From assembly GCA_947462335.1 (NCBI GenBank), contig OX381713.1, forward strand, positions 23,242,381-23,306,380: a stretch of 64,000 bases of DNA, in the 5' to 3' direction. Source of the DNA: Harmothoe impar. Its lineage: Eukaryota > Annelida > Polychaeta > Phyllodocida > Polynoidae. The notes beneath the pieces are model-generated. The model saw only the letters and a program-made list of their open reading frames with translations, had not been told where the DNA came from and ran no database searches. The number at the start of each line of letters is the position of its first letter. The first letter of the stretch is position 1. Shown here piece by piece: positions 35,851-46,101 of this stretch. Made by a program: the position numbers and the translations under genes.

Positions 35851-38800
35851 TATATATATGTATCAACAATTGCTTTGATGAAGCGCATTTGAATAAACAA
35901 ATTAATTTAGATAATGAAAAACAACACTTCATATGAAAATTACAGTAAATGATGGTCAGATGTGTCATAGAAATCCGTACTAATGTATGGACTAACAGCA
36001 AATTATTGTGAATTTTTATTTAAATATTATGCATATTGTAATTTGAGGTTTTCCACTAAGCATCTTAGGTATCGCTAAAAGACCTCCATTAAAATGGCCT
36101 AGTAGTTCAATAACATGCCTATCTTTGAATGTTACTACATAGTATGCCACCATAATAACTCATTGCATTTAGAGAGGAACTATCAAAGTGAGTCATCTTC
36201 AATGATTAAAGAACCAAAGATGTCCACTACATCTATAAGTTCTCATTTATAATACATAACACCCTTACCCTCATGCATTGAACTGGAACTAACGTCTGTC
36301 TTTGCATTATTCAAGACTCTGTTTTTGTTATGACTATGGGCATTGGCTGATGACAGTGAGTGACTGGCACATTGGGGTGAGAGGCATCAATATTGATGGA
36401 AAAATGAATACCTGAGATTGTTTTTGGGAGAGAAGAATGACAGCAGCTAGTTTTAGATCAACCGTAGTGAACCAACGGTGCTGTCAATAAGCCTCCTTTT
36501 CAAATAACTGTGACACAACAGAGGAAAATGTACCATTACAGGGATTTTGTGTTATAAACAAACACTAGGTGGCCACCAGTGCAGCAACATACCGTTATCC
36601 TAGTGACTTATCATGGAACTTATGGTAACTTCCCCTTGCCCAATTTTGACAATCATATGACCTTCTCTTCCTAACAAATATTAACATGTATTTGTGTGAT
36701 TATCTAATTTTGACTAGACCAACAGCTTTCTTAAAGAAATAGATGTAGTATTATGGAGAATATTCCCACCCAGTAACAATAGCACTGTCAGTGCTTAACA
36801 CAGAGACATGTTCATAAGAAAAGCTCTTGACGATTATTTTGAGGGTAGGATTGTCAGAATCAAAAGGGAAAATGGCTAAAAGTTCCATGATAAGTCAGTA
36901 GGATAATGTCATATTGTTGCATGGGTGGTGGCCACCTAGTGGCTGTTTATGACAGCAAATCCCCGTAATGGTATGTTTTACATTTCACAAACCATTTTCA
37001 GAAAAAATCCAGTTTCATTTTTTGGCTACATTAGAAGAGTCACGGAATGCTTTACTGCTGTTCAAACCTAATTTGCGTTGATCATATTTGCTACAAATGG
37101 TCTGGTAAACATTAACATAATTATTTTGATGCAAAAAGGATATCTTAATTGGAATAAATATTAGTACATTAATTGTGACTAAGGTCCGGGAAGAAAAAGC
37201 AGTGCTTTCCTAGTCACATGTCATGGCTGCCATGGCTGAAGGTCTTTACCAGTCATGTATAATGGCTGACACCCCATTTACACTGTAGGCTGTCATCTGA
37301 GATATTGCAGTGTCTAGTTTTCGAGAGGATCATGTCGGCGCTCTCTAATGTGGTGAATTTCCCTATCTGAATGCAAGTAATGATAGTGTCAATTGGGCAT
37401 CAGAAAGGAGAATTATTGTTTTCTTCCCATGCACAGCTGTTTCAGGATTCAATTCTTAAGCAATTGTCTTGAAGCACTGTAGGGGAGTACGAGCATTCAA
37501 CACCTCCCATCACTCATATCAATCACACTTTACCAGACAGTTTGACTCCATTCACCTTCACAAGAAAAGAAAATATCTTTCAGATAACTAATGATGAAAT
37601 TCTGACATCTGTGCTGGCCTATCTCTGTGACATTAGAATCTATACACATCTAATGTGCAGACTCCCATCACTCTCTTTGCACTCTTGGGTCGATGTAAAT
37701 GAGAACCATAGTATGATGGATGGTTGCTAGTCCTGAAATAAAATATGATTACTAATTTAATTATTCACATAATGTAACTGAATTATTCATCTAGACCAAT
37801 GGCAAGCTCATCAAACAATTGTTAATTGATCATTATTACCTCTTCAGTTTTGTGTCTAGCTCAAGGCTAGATGAGTTATATTACATTACGTGAAGAATGC
37901 TTTATAATCATAGTATATAGAAGATTAAGTGATTGTGATCCTGATTGTGTTGTGATATCAGTCTACAATGAGATATGAATTGTTTTACTTCATATTGCTA
38001 CTCAACATGTATTGAACCCATTCAATACCAAGTGCTGCCATTGCTGATACTCCATAGCCTATTCCTGCAGTAAGAAAAACTGCTGACCCTGCATTTAACC
38101 CAAGCAGTAGCCCCGTTCTGTTCTACTACTTTGGATGATCTGTGCCTCAGGTCAGTAACATATGGAACTGGTTATATGCATCAGGTCGTAAAATATTGGC
38201 ACTACCAAAAATGCACAGCCCACTTATCTATCTGGAGATGACAATCATTTGAAAGGAGTCCTATCCATGAAAGGCCAGACAGACTTCTCGATTTTCTGAG
38301 CAAAATTACTTCCAGCATATCCAATTCCAGTATTAAGAAAATGTTTCTTTATTAATCAATTATTATTTCCGTCAGACTCCTTATTTCAATTCCCATTGCC
38401 ATCAAGACTGTCTGAAGCATTCACCTCACACTAAGGTCCCGCCATGTGAATTTCCTCCTGGAGAAAATCTTGTGCGCATGTCAGAGAACTTGCTCATTCT
38501 GTAATGTTACAGCAGCAGAAGCGAATATTAGACTTGAACATGACTTATTATAAAGGTTATGTTAAAGGGGATATTTAAATGCGAGTTTATTACAGATTTA
38601 ATGGGGCATCTGTGCATCATCATTTTGATTAATAAGGAGAACAGAGTAGAACAGTTTTCCTATCCACGTTCTCTCAGCGGACCTTAGGGATTGGTAGGTG
38701 GAAGCTGCTCATTGTATACCAGGCATGAGTCTACCATTGTAGGATGACAAATCTGGTATGTTTTGATCCTCCATCCTTTGCTCAACACCTGTATAGTCAG

Positions 38801-39056
38801 AGTGTGCATACTCTGGTTGACATGCACCAAACAACCCCTATTTGCCATGCACAAACAATGTGCCACCCTCATTGTACAGTATATGGGCTTACTCGTGTGT
38901 CCTTTATTACGAGAACAACACAAGACTCAGATAGACTCCCTCTGGTGTAAACAAGTAAGATTGCAAAAGCTGCCTGATGTTGCCAGCGAGGGAAACATGG
39001 TGGCCTAAGGGACAAAGGAAAGCTGAGAGAGAGATATAGACAACGCCGCACAAATA

Positions 39057-39106
39057 GAGTTCCTCACTGAGGGTTATTTCACGAGGCGAAGCTCAGTGAG
39101 GAACTC
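39057..39106. mobile_element. 50-bp TA-flanked hairpin
   Basis: Arms GAGTTCCTCACTGAG and CTCAGTGAGGAACTC are perfect inverted repeats around a 20-base loop, and TA lies on both sides (39055-39056, 39107-39108). It is absent from the corresponding place in copy B (after about 47000). It looks like a minimal MITE derivative. Confidence 0.6.
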
Positions 39107-40155
39107 TACGATTACTCTGTATTTATTTCATGTCATTATTAACAATATTCATCAAAATTCCACTTATTTGCTCTGAAAAAGCTAATTTATAGTGCTTAAA
39201 TCAACAATTTTGATGATTGGACAGGCCGTGAAATACGGGTGAGGTTTTTTTCACGGGGGATGTTTAAAATACGGCCTTTCTTGGTTAGGTCAATGGGAGT
39301 GTCGTATTCACCAAGAAATAAATAGCAGGTATCTACACATAAATTATGTAACAAATAGTGTGCCCGACTGGTGGTTCACCTTTAGTCATGCATATGCACA
39401 TACGGTTGCACGTATGCCATATACACCTATATTGATGTATAATGAGGTGTCAACTTGTTCCCACATTTGTTTTAACTGTTTCAATGAATATTATACTTCG
39501 GCTGGACTAAATCACTTGTGTTACCAAGTGGAATATGCTTGAATTAGCTGTCTATATTGTTTAAAACCTGAATGTTATTCTTGATGTACATATTTTCACA
39601 GACATAATATTATATGTGTGAAAAACATTCGTCAGCAGAATAGCAAAGTCACAAGTCTATCTTTAGGGCTCACCTTTCTACTGCTGGGAACATCACTACG
39701 GCTTTGCTTCACTCAAATACAGTGAGCAGAAATTAAGACTTAATGTATATATTATTCAGTACAGTTTAATTTTGTTCTAACAAAGAAACGTCAGCTAGTG
39801 AATGTAAGTGACAAGGCCGAGTGTGCATGCCCTGGTAACAAGTCACGGGATATTCCCGGGAATTTTTGGGGATTCTGTGAGCAAAATTTCCCGTGATATC
39901 ACGGGATTAAAAGACGTGATTTTACATGTAGAATCTTGTAAAATCACGGGATTTACCCCAGCAAATCAGCAGGATGTGGGTTCGAACCCCTGTCAGTTCA
40001 CTTATTGAACCAATGGGGTAGAATTGTGCACACCATAGCAAAAGGTGTATTTCTACCTTATTCAAGCATGAGTTGATGATAAAAAACATTAAAAATGTAT
40101 CTTCTACATGTTGGTGTGAAAGAAATGTTTTCTAAATGACTGATACAAAAATAAA

Positions 40156-40226
40156 GATCACTAGGGATTCGACCTCTCAACCTTCAGATCTACAGTGCTA
40201 GGCTCTACCGACTGAGCTAACCGGGC
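40156..40226 (-). repeat. tRNA-Tyr-like SINE module 1
   Basis: On the minus strand it reads GCCCGGTTAGCTCAGTCGGT (A box), an ACTGTAGATCT anticodon-loop region (GTA, Tyr-like), and GGTCGAATCCC (B box). The acceptor stem does not pair and the anticodon stem is broken, so it is a tRNA-derived repeat rather than a working tRNA gene. Confidence 0.7.
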
Positions 40227-40315
40227 TTGCTGAATGGTAGATGCATGGAATGGTAGTGTTTAATCTGCACCCTCTCCCTGTTTCAATGGTCCACATGCTA
40301 GTGCACGGGACAATA

Positions 40316-40423
40316 GGGACCTTTAGCAAACCCGAGGTAGCTCATTAAACGCAGACGTAGTAGTGATAAAGGGATAGGCTACGTCTATGTTAATTGAGCT
40401 TTTACGTGGTTGCTAAAGGTCCC
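40316..40423. mobile_element. 108-bp TA-flanked MITE, copy 1
   Basis: GGGACCTTTAGCAA and TTGCTAAAGGTCCC are exact ends with TA duplicated outside (40314-40315 and 40424-40425). The inner part AACGCAGACGTAG..CTACGTCTATGTT is itself inverted. Confidence 0.85.
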
Positions 40424-40711
40424 TAATGTATTTGTAGTTGGAAAGCTTAGTTTCTATTACTAATTACTTTAGAATTAGAAATCAAAAGCCAAGTCAATGA
40501 ATCTCCTGAGGGATTGCAAGTATCACTTTAACACCGCAATTAATGGGAGAATACAAGTGTGTGTATGTGTTAAACGTGCAAAATGCCCCATGTTAAATGG
40601 TTCCTTCATACAGTTGTTTTGTATCAGAGAGAGAGAGGGTCCAGAATGAAACATTAGAGACCTTTAGCAACCTGACATATCTCATCATCCCATGCATCAA
40701 CCATTCAGCAA

Positions 40712-40782
40712 GCCCGGTTAGCTCAGTCTGTAGAGCCTAGCACTTTAGATCTGAAGGTGGAGAGATCGAATCCCTAATGAGC
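40712..40782 (+). repeat. tRNA-like SINE module 2
   Basis: Starts GCCCGGTTAGCTCAGTCTGT and keeps AGATCGAATCCC as B box. The anticodon region is changed to ACTTTAGATCT. Preceded by CATCAACCATTCAGCAA, shared with module 3. Confidence 0.65.
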
Positions 40783-40798
40783 TATGATGGGAAAAATA

Positions 40799-40906
40799 GG
40801 GACCTTTAGCAAAGCTAAGGTAGTTCATTAGATCCAGATGTAGCCTACAATTTTGCCATTGCTACATCAGCGTTTAAGGAGCTACATCAGGTTTGCTAAA
40901 GGTCCC
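40799..40906. mobile_element. 108-bp TA-flanked MITE, copy 2
   Basis: The same GGGACCTTTAGCAA / TTGCTAAAGGTCCC ends, the same length as copy 1, and TA flanks at 40797-40798 and 40907-40908. The interior has diverged. One-ended fragments of the family are at 40658-40675 and 41100-41184. Confidence 0.85.
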
Positions 40907-40972
40907 TATTTGTATCACAGACAGAGGGTGCAGAATGAAACTCTATCACCCTAAGCATCAACCATTCAGCAA

Positions 40973-41043
40973 GCCCGGTTAGCTCAGTCTGTAGAGCCTG
41001 GCACTGTAGATCTGAAGGTGGATAGTTCAAATCCCTAGTGATC
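40973..41043 (+). repeat. tRNA-Tyr-like SINE module 3
   Basis: GCCCGGTTAGCTCAGTCTGT, ACTGTAGATCTGAAGG and AGTTCAAATCCC, followed by a T run at 41044-41051 that would serve as a polymerase III terminator. The stems do not pair, so it is a SINE-like derivative. Confidence 0.65.
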
Positions 41044-41285
41044 TTTTTTTTGCATGAAAGAAATAATGGGAAAATCTACATTCGTGTAAATCTAAGCTTA
41101 CTATACGCAGACGTAGCAGTGTTAAAAGTATAGGATATGTCTATGTTTAATTGGCTACATTAGGTTTGCTAAAGGTCCATCATGTCTATCCTGCTTCTCT
41201 CTTTGTCAACAACAACTCTATGTATACATAATATATCATAGTACAGTCACCACTGGTCGCAGATCATGTACCTCTCCCAATACAT

Positions 41286-41354
41286 GTCCCAGTAGGTCAG
41301 TCGCTAGAGCACGGCACTATGGGTCTAAGGGTAGAAGGTTCAGTTCCCAAACAG
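41286..41354 (+). repeat. tRNA-like SINE module 4 (different family)
   Basis: GTCCCAGTAGGTCAGTCGCT resembles a D-arm/A box and AGGTTCAGTTCCC a B box, but the sequence differs from modules 1-3, so it is probably from another tRNA-derived family. Confidence 0.45.
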
Positions 41355-42952
41355 GACAAGCATACGTTGGTTAGTGGTCAAAAGGAATGTATGTGGATGT
41401 TTTTGTAAGAATATTTAGATAGATCACACTAGACAGGTTCACTAAAACCATTCAGGTCTACTAGCATGGGATTCGAACCCATGCACCCCTCTTTAACAGA
41501 ATATCACGGGAATAGAACCCGGGTTATTCCCGGGACTGACCCCAGTTCAACCCGTGTTATTCAGGGGGAATTCACGGGCATTTGTTTCCAGGGTGGTGCT
41601 GGGCTGGAGGCATGAATATTAATGACAGAATTGATACCTGAGATCATATATAGGGGATAGTAAGAATGGTATAGTTACAGCAGGTGGGATTTGGTCAATG
41701 TTTCTGCTCAGGAGGCTTAGTGTCAATGAGGCCAGGTTGACTAATATATGTTTCAAGAAACCTAGTCAACAGTTATTATGCAGTATGCTGAACGTTTTAC
41801 CACTGCCATGCCAATTACTTCTGCTAGAAGTTTTAATATTCTTTCACACAATGAATTCATCTTTTAACAAAGGACAATATCTAACAAGTTAGTTGGGCAT
41901 TCCCATACACAGTTATATTTAGTATTGCACCAAGTTAAAGTTCATCCAAGATTCTAGATTTATTTTAACTGATTGACTGATTGGTGTCCTCTAGACTGGC
42001 TACTTGATTATCAAAGCAAAGTCTTCTTCTCCATAGCCTATTCCTGCACCCAAAAACAACTTTTCATTCTTAATATACTGTCAGTTACTGCGGACTCCTT
42101 TTAATTCCCATTGCCATTAAAACAGTCTGAAGCATTCATTTCACACCATGGTCTCCTCCATTTGAATTTCTTCCCCAAGGTCAGGGATGTCTTTTTCATT
42201 TTAATCAAGAAACCATGCTGTTATGATGATAAGTACTGTGGACACACACAGTGGATTCACAAGGGTATTCATGCATTAAGCCCTCCCGCTCAACTTGTGA
42301 GTGAACAAAGTGCATTTACAATTGTCTGGAAGTTGGCTGTTGGAACATGCCAAAATTTGAGTATACAGTTGTTTAAACACCTTGATATTGTTCCGGCACT
42401 GTCCACAGCACTCAAGCTGCTCTTAGCTTGATGTTGCTAGGGATATGGAAGAGGCTACCCCAGTATTAAACAAGGATAGAAAATGTTACTAAAGATAGAT
42501 ACATGCCTATCTTATGAACCCTGAGGGTGGTTATCCTGCAATAGGTGAATTTCTACATGTTGGAAAAATAACAGTTTAGCTTGATAACATTTGAATTGAA
42601 GTATACACCTGTGCGACCTACTACATGTTAAGGTCACACCATATGTATGAATATCACAGGAGCACTTTAATTAAATAGATGCTGATGTATTGAGCTCATT
42701 TCATGAAGTAGGCCTATTTTTCATGTGCATTAAACCGATGAGCTCAATGTAATAATGAATCTCGACCCGCATGTGAGAGATGGTTGGCAGAAGGCAGATG
42801 GGATTCTAAGGTTCGGTTTGTGGTAGAAATGCCTTTGTAGGTCATTATAGGCACATGATTGTATGTGTTTCCTACTTGTGCAGCTAGAAATTAGGCCTCA
42901 GAAGAACACATCAGTCGGTTTGGAGCATCACTAAACTTCCGAGACCACATAC

Positions 42953-43136
42953 AGACTTCACATAGTCCCTATATCATGAGTGGCATAACTTTGAGGGATA
43001 GGGGACTTTTGAGGGATAGGGACTGGACAAGCATTTTTTTCAAACTTTTATGAGAGATAGATGCCTTTTAGCACATAGGGACTTCACCTGGTCCCTATGC
43101 CGCAAACGGGCTAATTTCGAGGGATTGGGGCCTCAC
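42953..43136. repeat. Solo arm of the GTGAGGCCCC composite element
   Basis: Words AGACTTCACATAGTCCCTAT, TTGAGGGATAGGGGACTTTT, AGCACATAGGGACTTCACCT and the terminal GGGGCCTCAC match the right arm at 6545-6757. No partner arm is nearby. Confidence 0.6.
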
Positions 43137-45964
43137 AAGGGTCCTGTAGAAGGTAACTTGGTCTTTTTTTCTGGTACTGATTCTAAATTCTGGAGGACAC
43201 AAGATAGGTCTATAAAGCATTATATTGCTAGTTAATGAAACAACGACCTGATATGATATCCATAGGGATATCGTACAAAATGGCATTGGTGTCATCTAGA
43301 CCTTGCACACAGGAAACAACCCTAATACAGCCCTGCTGTCAGAATGGTGTGTCTTTAGCATATTCATCAGCAGCAGGTCCCGCCAGTCATAATACAGCCA
43401 AAAGGGTGGAACAACACAGGGGAGGCCAACAGTGGGGACAACAAGACACAATAAAGGCTGCCTCATGTAGCCAGCATAGGAAACAGCACCAGGAACTATA
43501 GAGCTGTAACTGGTCACCAGTAGCACCAAGATGGGGATAGTGGTCCATTGCTGCCATCTGGGGTTAAAGGCATGGCTTCACTCACTATGGGTCTAATTTC
43601 AAAATTGGATCCTCTTCTCTCATATAATATATCAGACATAGTTTTTCTGTATTGTACCAAGCCAAATAATTATTCGAGGAGAGGAGAGGGTCCAGTGATT
43701 GCTCTCCTGGGCAAAGTAAACGCTGTTAATTCTTCCATGAAACCGTGAAGATGGTTGAAATCATAACAGAAATCCAACATCTGAAATGGTTTAATTGGGT
43801 CTATTCCATAAGACTTAATAAGTATGGAGCAAAGCACCATTCTGTAGCAGCCGAGTTTGTAGAGCAGGGAAAATTAATGGCAGTCTACACTGGCCTACTA
43901 GTTACAATCTATAGCTACGGAGCTAACAAACCATGAAGGTGACCCAGTTGTAAAGGCCCTTTTGTAGGTGCCCTCAGGGCAGTGTGTGGGTGGCTGATAC
44001 CTTCAAGCCCTCAGCTGACTCAAATCCCTTCTCAAAGGGCAATTGCCCTTTTGGCCTTTGGTGAGTGGACACTTGAGTTTAGTATCAGGAAACTAATCAT
44101 CTCACAATGGTCGTCGGTAAAATGGTACAGGTTCAGCACAGGAGGAGAGTTTTTGGTGTCTTATCTCATGTTTTCTTCTGTATTCGGGGATGGTACTCAT
44201 TTGCTGGTGCACGGGGAGTTTGGGAGTTAATGAGCTTTGGTGGTATCTGGCCAATTTTAACAGCCATCCAAATACACACAGTCTCTAGTCTTACCATGCT
44301 GCCAGGACTCACTTTATGCTCCTCTCATACTTTCTCATGAGAACGACACAAGAGCCAGATGCAATACTCCCTCTGGTGAGTGTTTGTGTGACAAGGCATG
44401 TTGGATAGACTGCGGGGGGTCTGCAATGACAGAAGGTATAGCGCGCGGCCACGGGGACTAATGCATGTTCCATTCCCATTCCTACTGCAGTGCAGTTAGG
44501 GCAACAGAAGGTGCTCCCTCAGCAATATCAAACAATATCCACACAAATCAGGTAGATAAAGTGTAGATAGGGCATATTTGAAACACAAATATAAGCATAT
44601 CCATACAGCGAGATTGTAGAATTTATAAGCTATCTGTGTATGAAGTTTAAAAAATTTTTAATTTAGATTTAAAAAAGGAAAAAATAAAGATTTCCTAAAC
44701 TCACCCGAAATTGGTTAGTGGAATTAAATGTTGTGCGTGTTCACATGCATTGTGAGAGAACCACCTGTTTCTCAGCCCGTGTACAATCATTGTCAGAGGC
44801 AGAAGTTTTTTTTTCCTGATTTGGCGGCAAAATAAGAAAAGAAAAGTGGGCAAAACAAACCACCCAGCCTCCACCCTATTCGTAAGGATGATACGCCCTA
44901 CTGCCAACAGTTTTCCTTTTGAGATAGGAATTATGCAGATTAACAAGTTTGGCTGATATGAAGTGCATGCATCGTATTCAGAAAGGAACTATCAAAGTAG
45001 GTGCATTTTCAATGAAGAACCAAAGATGTCAGCTACTTTGTAATATCTCTTGACATCTTCACTCTCACACACTGAGCTGGAACTAAGTCTATCGTTACAT
45101 TTTTCAGGACACTCTGTTCTTGTTGTGATTATTGGCATTGGATGGTGACAATGAGTGACTGGGGTGCTTGGGCGGGAGGATTAATGTTGATGGCAGAATC
45201 AATACCAGAGGTCATGTTGGAGAAAAGGGGACACACATGGTGAGCAGACAGTATACTGTCAATGAGCCCCCTTCTCAAATAAATGGCATTTCCTCTATAC
45301 GATTGTCTAGAAAATTCAATTTAATGTTTGGCTGGTATGTTATCACCATGGAATACTGTATTGATTTTCCAAATTTAGCCTAATCACATTTCCTAGACAT
45401 GGGCCAGTGAACACTGACTAATTAGGTGGGGCCAAAGAAAATTGTAAGGGATATCTGATGTTATGGTAGAACTACTTTGTATCATAACAGTAATAACTAA
45501 AGTCAGGGGAAAGAAGCAAATTAAAGCAGTTTCTAGAGCCAAGCCAAATCCAATTCACTTCCATTATCCCTGGCTGGGGGCCTTTACCTCTCCTTGACAT
45601 TAGACGGGATGTTCTCTGCATACTGTAGGCTGCCATATGAGACATTGCATTGTAAACACTTAACGTTTAAAGATGAAAAATCACGTGGACCTATTCTAAT
45701 GTTCAGAAAGATTTTTTTAATTCCACACTATCTGGATGTCTGTTATGATAGTGACAATCTGCCATCAGAAAGAGGAAACAAAGCACAGCTGCTTGAGGAT
45801 CTCACTCATAAACAGAATTCTCAGAGCACTGTAGGTAAGGGGATTACAACCCTCCCGTCACTCATATCAATCATAGTTTATCACACGGTTTGACTCTATT
45901 CACTTTCACAAAGTAATAGCTTTCAGATAACTTATTATAAAAGCTTGACATCTGTCATAGCCTA

Positions 45965-46101
45965 CCCAGTAAACAAAGAATGTTATACAACATTTCATGA
46001 CGTTATATAACGTTTCTCTAAGGCTCCTTACTATGGTATAACGTTATATAAAGTTTTAAAACATTATTTTGACGTAAAATAACGTTTCTTTGTTACCTGG
46101 G
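45965..46101. mobile_element. TA-flanked MITE with CCCAGTAAACAAAG ends
   Basis: CCCAGTAAACAAAGAA faces TTCTTTGTTACCTGGG, with TA on each side (45963-45964, 46102-46103). The interior is rich in TTATATAACGTT palindromes. A related fragment with TATAACGTTATAAATGTTGT lies at 59492-59545. Confidence 0.75.

Larger units (their letters stand above)
39830..41592. mobile_element. 1.76-kb insertion with inverted CCCTGG ends and tRNA-like cargo
   Basis: The left end CCCTGGTAACAAGTCACGGG is mirrored by the right end CACGGGCATTTGTTTCCAGGG. Next to each end are CACGGG/CCCGGG-rich palindromes (39840-39955 and 41505-41580), then an isolated tRNA B-box-like word in inverted orientation (GGGTTCGAACCCC near 39980; GGATTCGAACCC near 41470). 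Inside are four tRNA-like modules and two complete 108-bp MITEs. Copy B of the segmental duplication lacks the whole block (its site is near 48230). No coding capacity. Confidence 0.6.
32640..42000. repeat. Segmental duplication copy A
   Basis: Collinear with copy B (42080-49000). Matching anchors are 33410-33590 with 42385-42560, 34480-34740 with 43240-43540, 35225-35420 with 44055-44230, 36205-36450 with 45010-45240, 37545-37860 with 45890-46385, 38790-39010 with 46770-47000, 39350-39540 with 47525-47705, and 39605-39790 with 48055-48215. Order and orientation are kept. Insertions in either copy explain the shrinking offset. No reading frame is convincingly preserved. Confidence 0.7.

Noticed and set aside
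40156..41043. Functional tRNA-Tyr or tRNA-Lys genes
   Set aside because: A and B boxes are good, but acceptor and anticodon stems do not pair and the copies lie in a repeat ladder, so they are tRNA-derived repeats.
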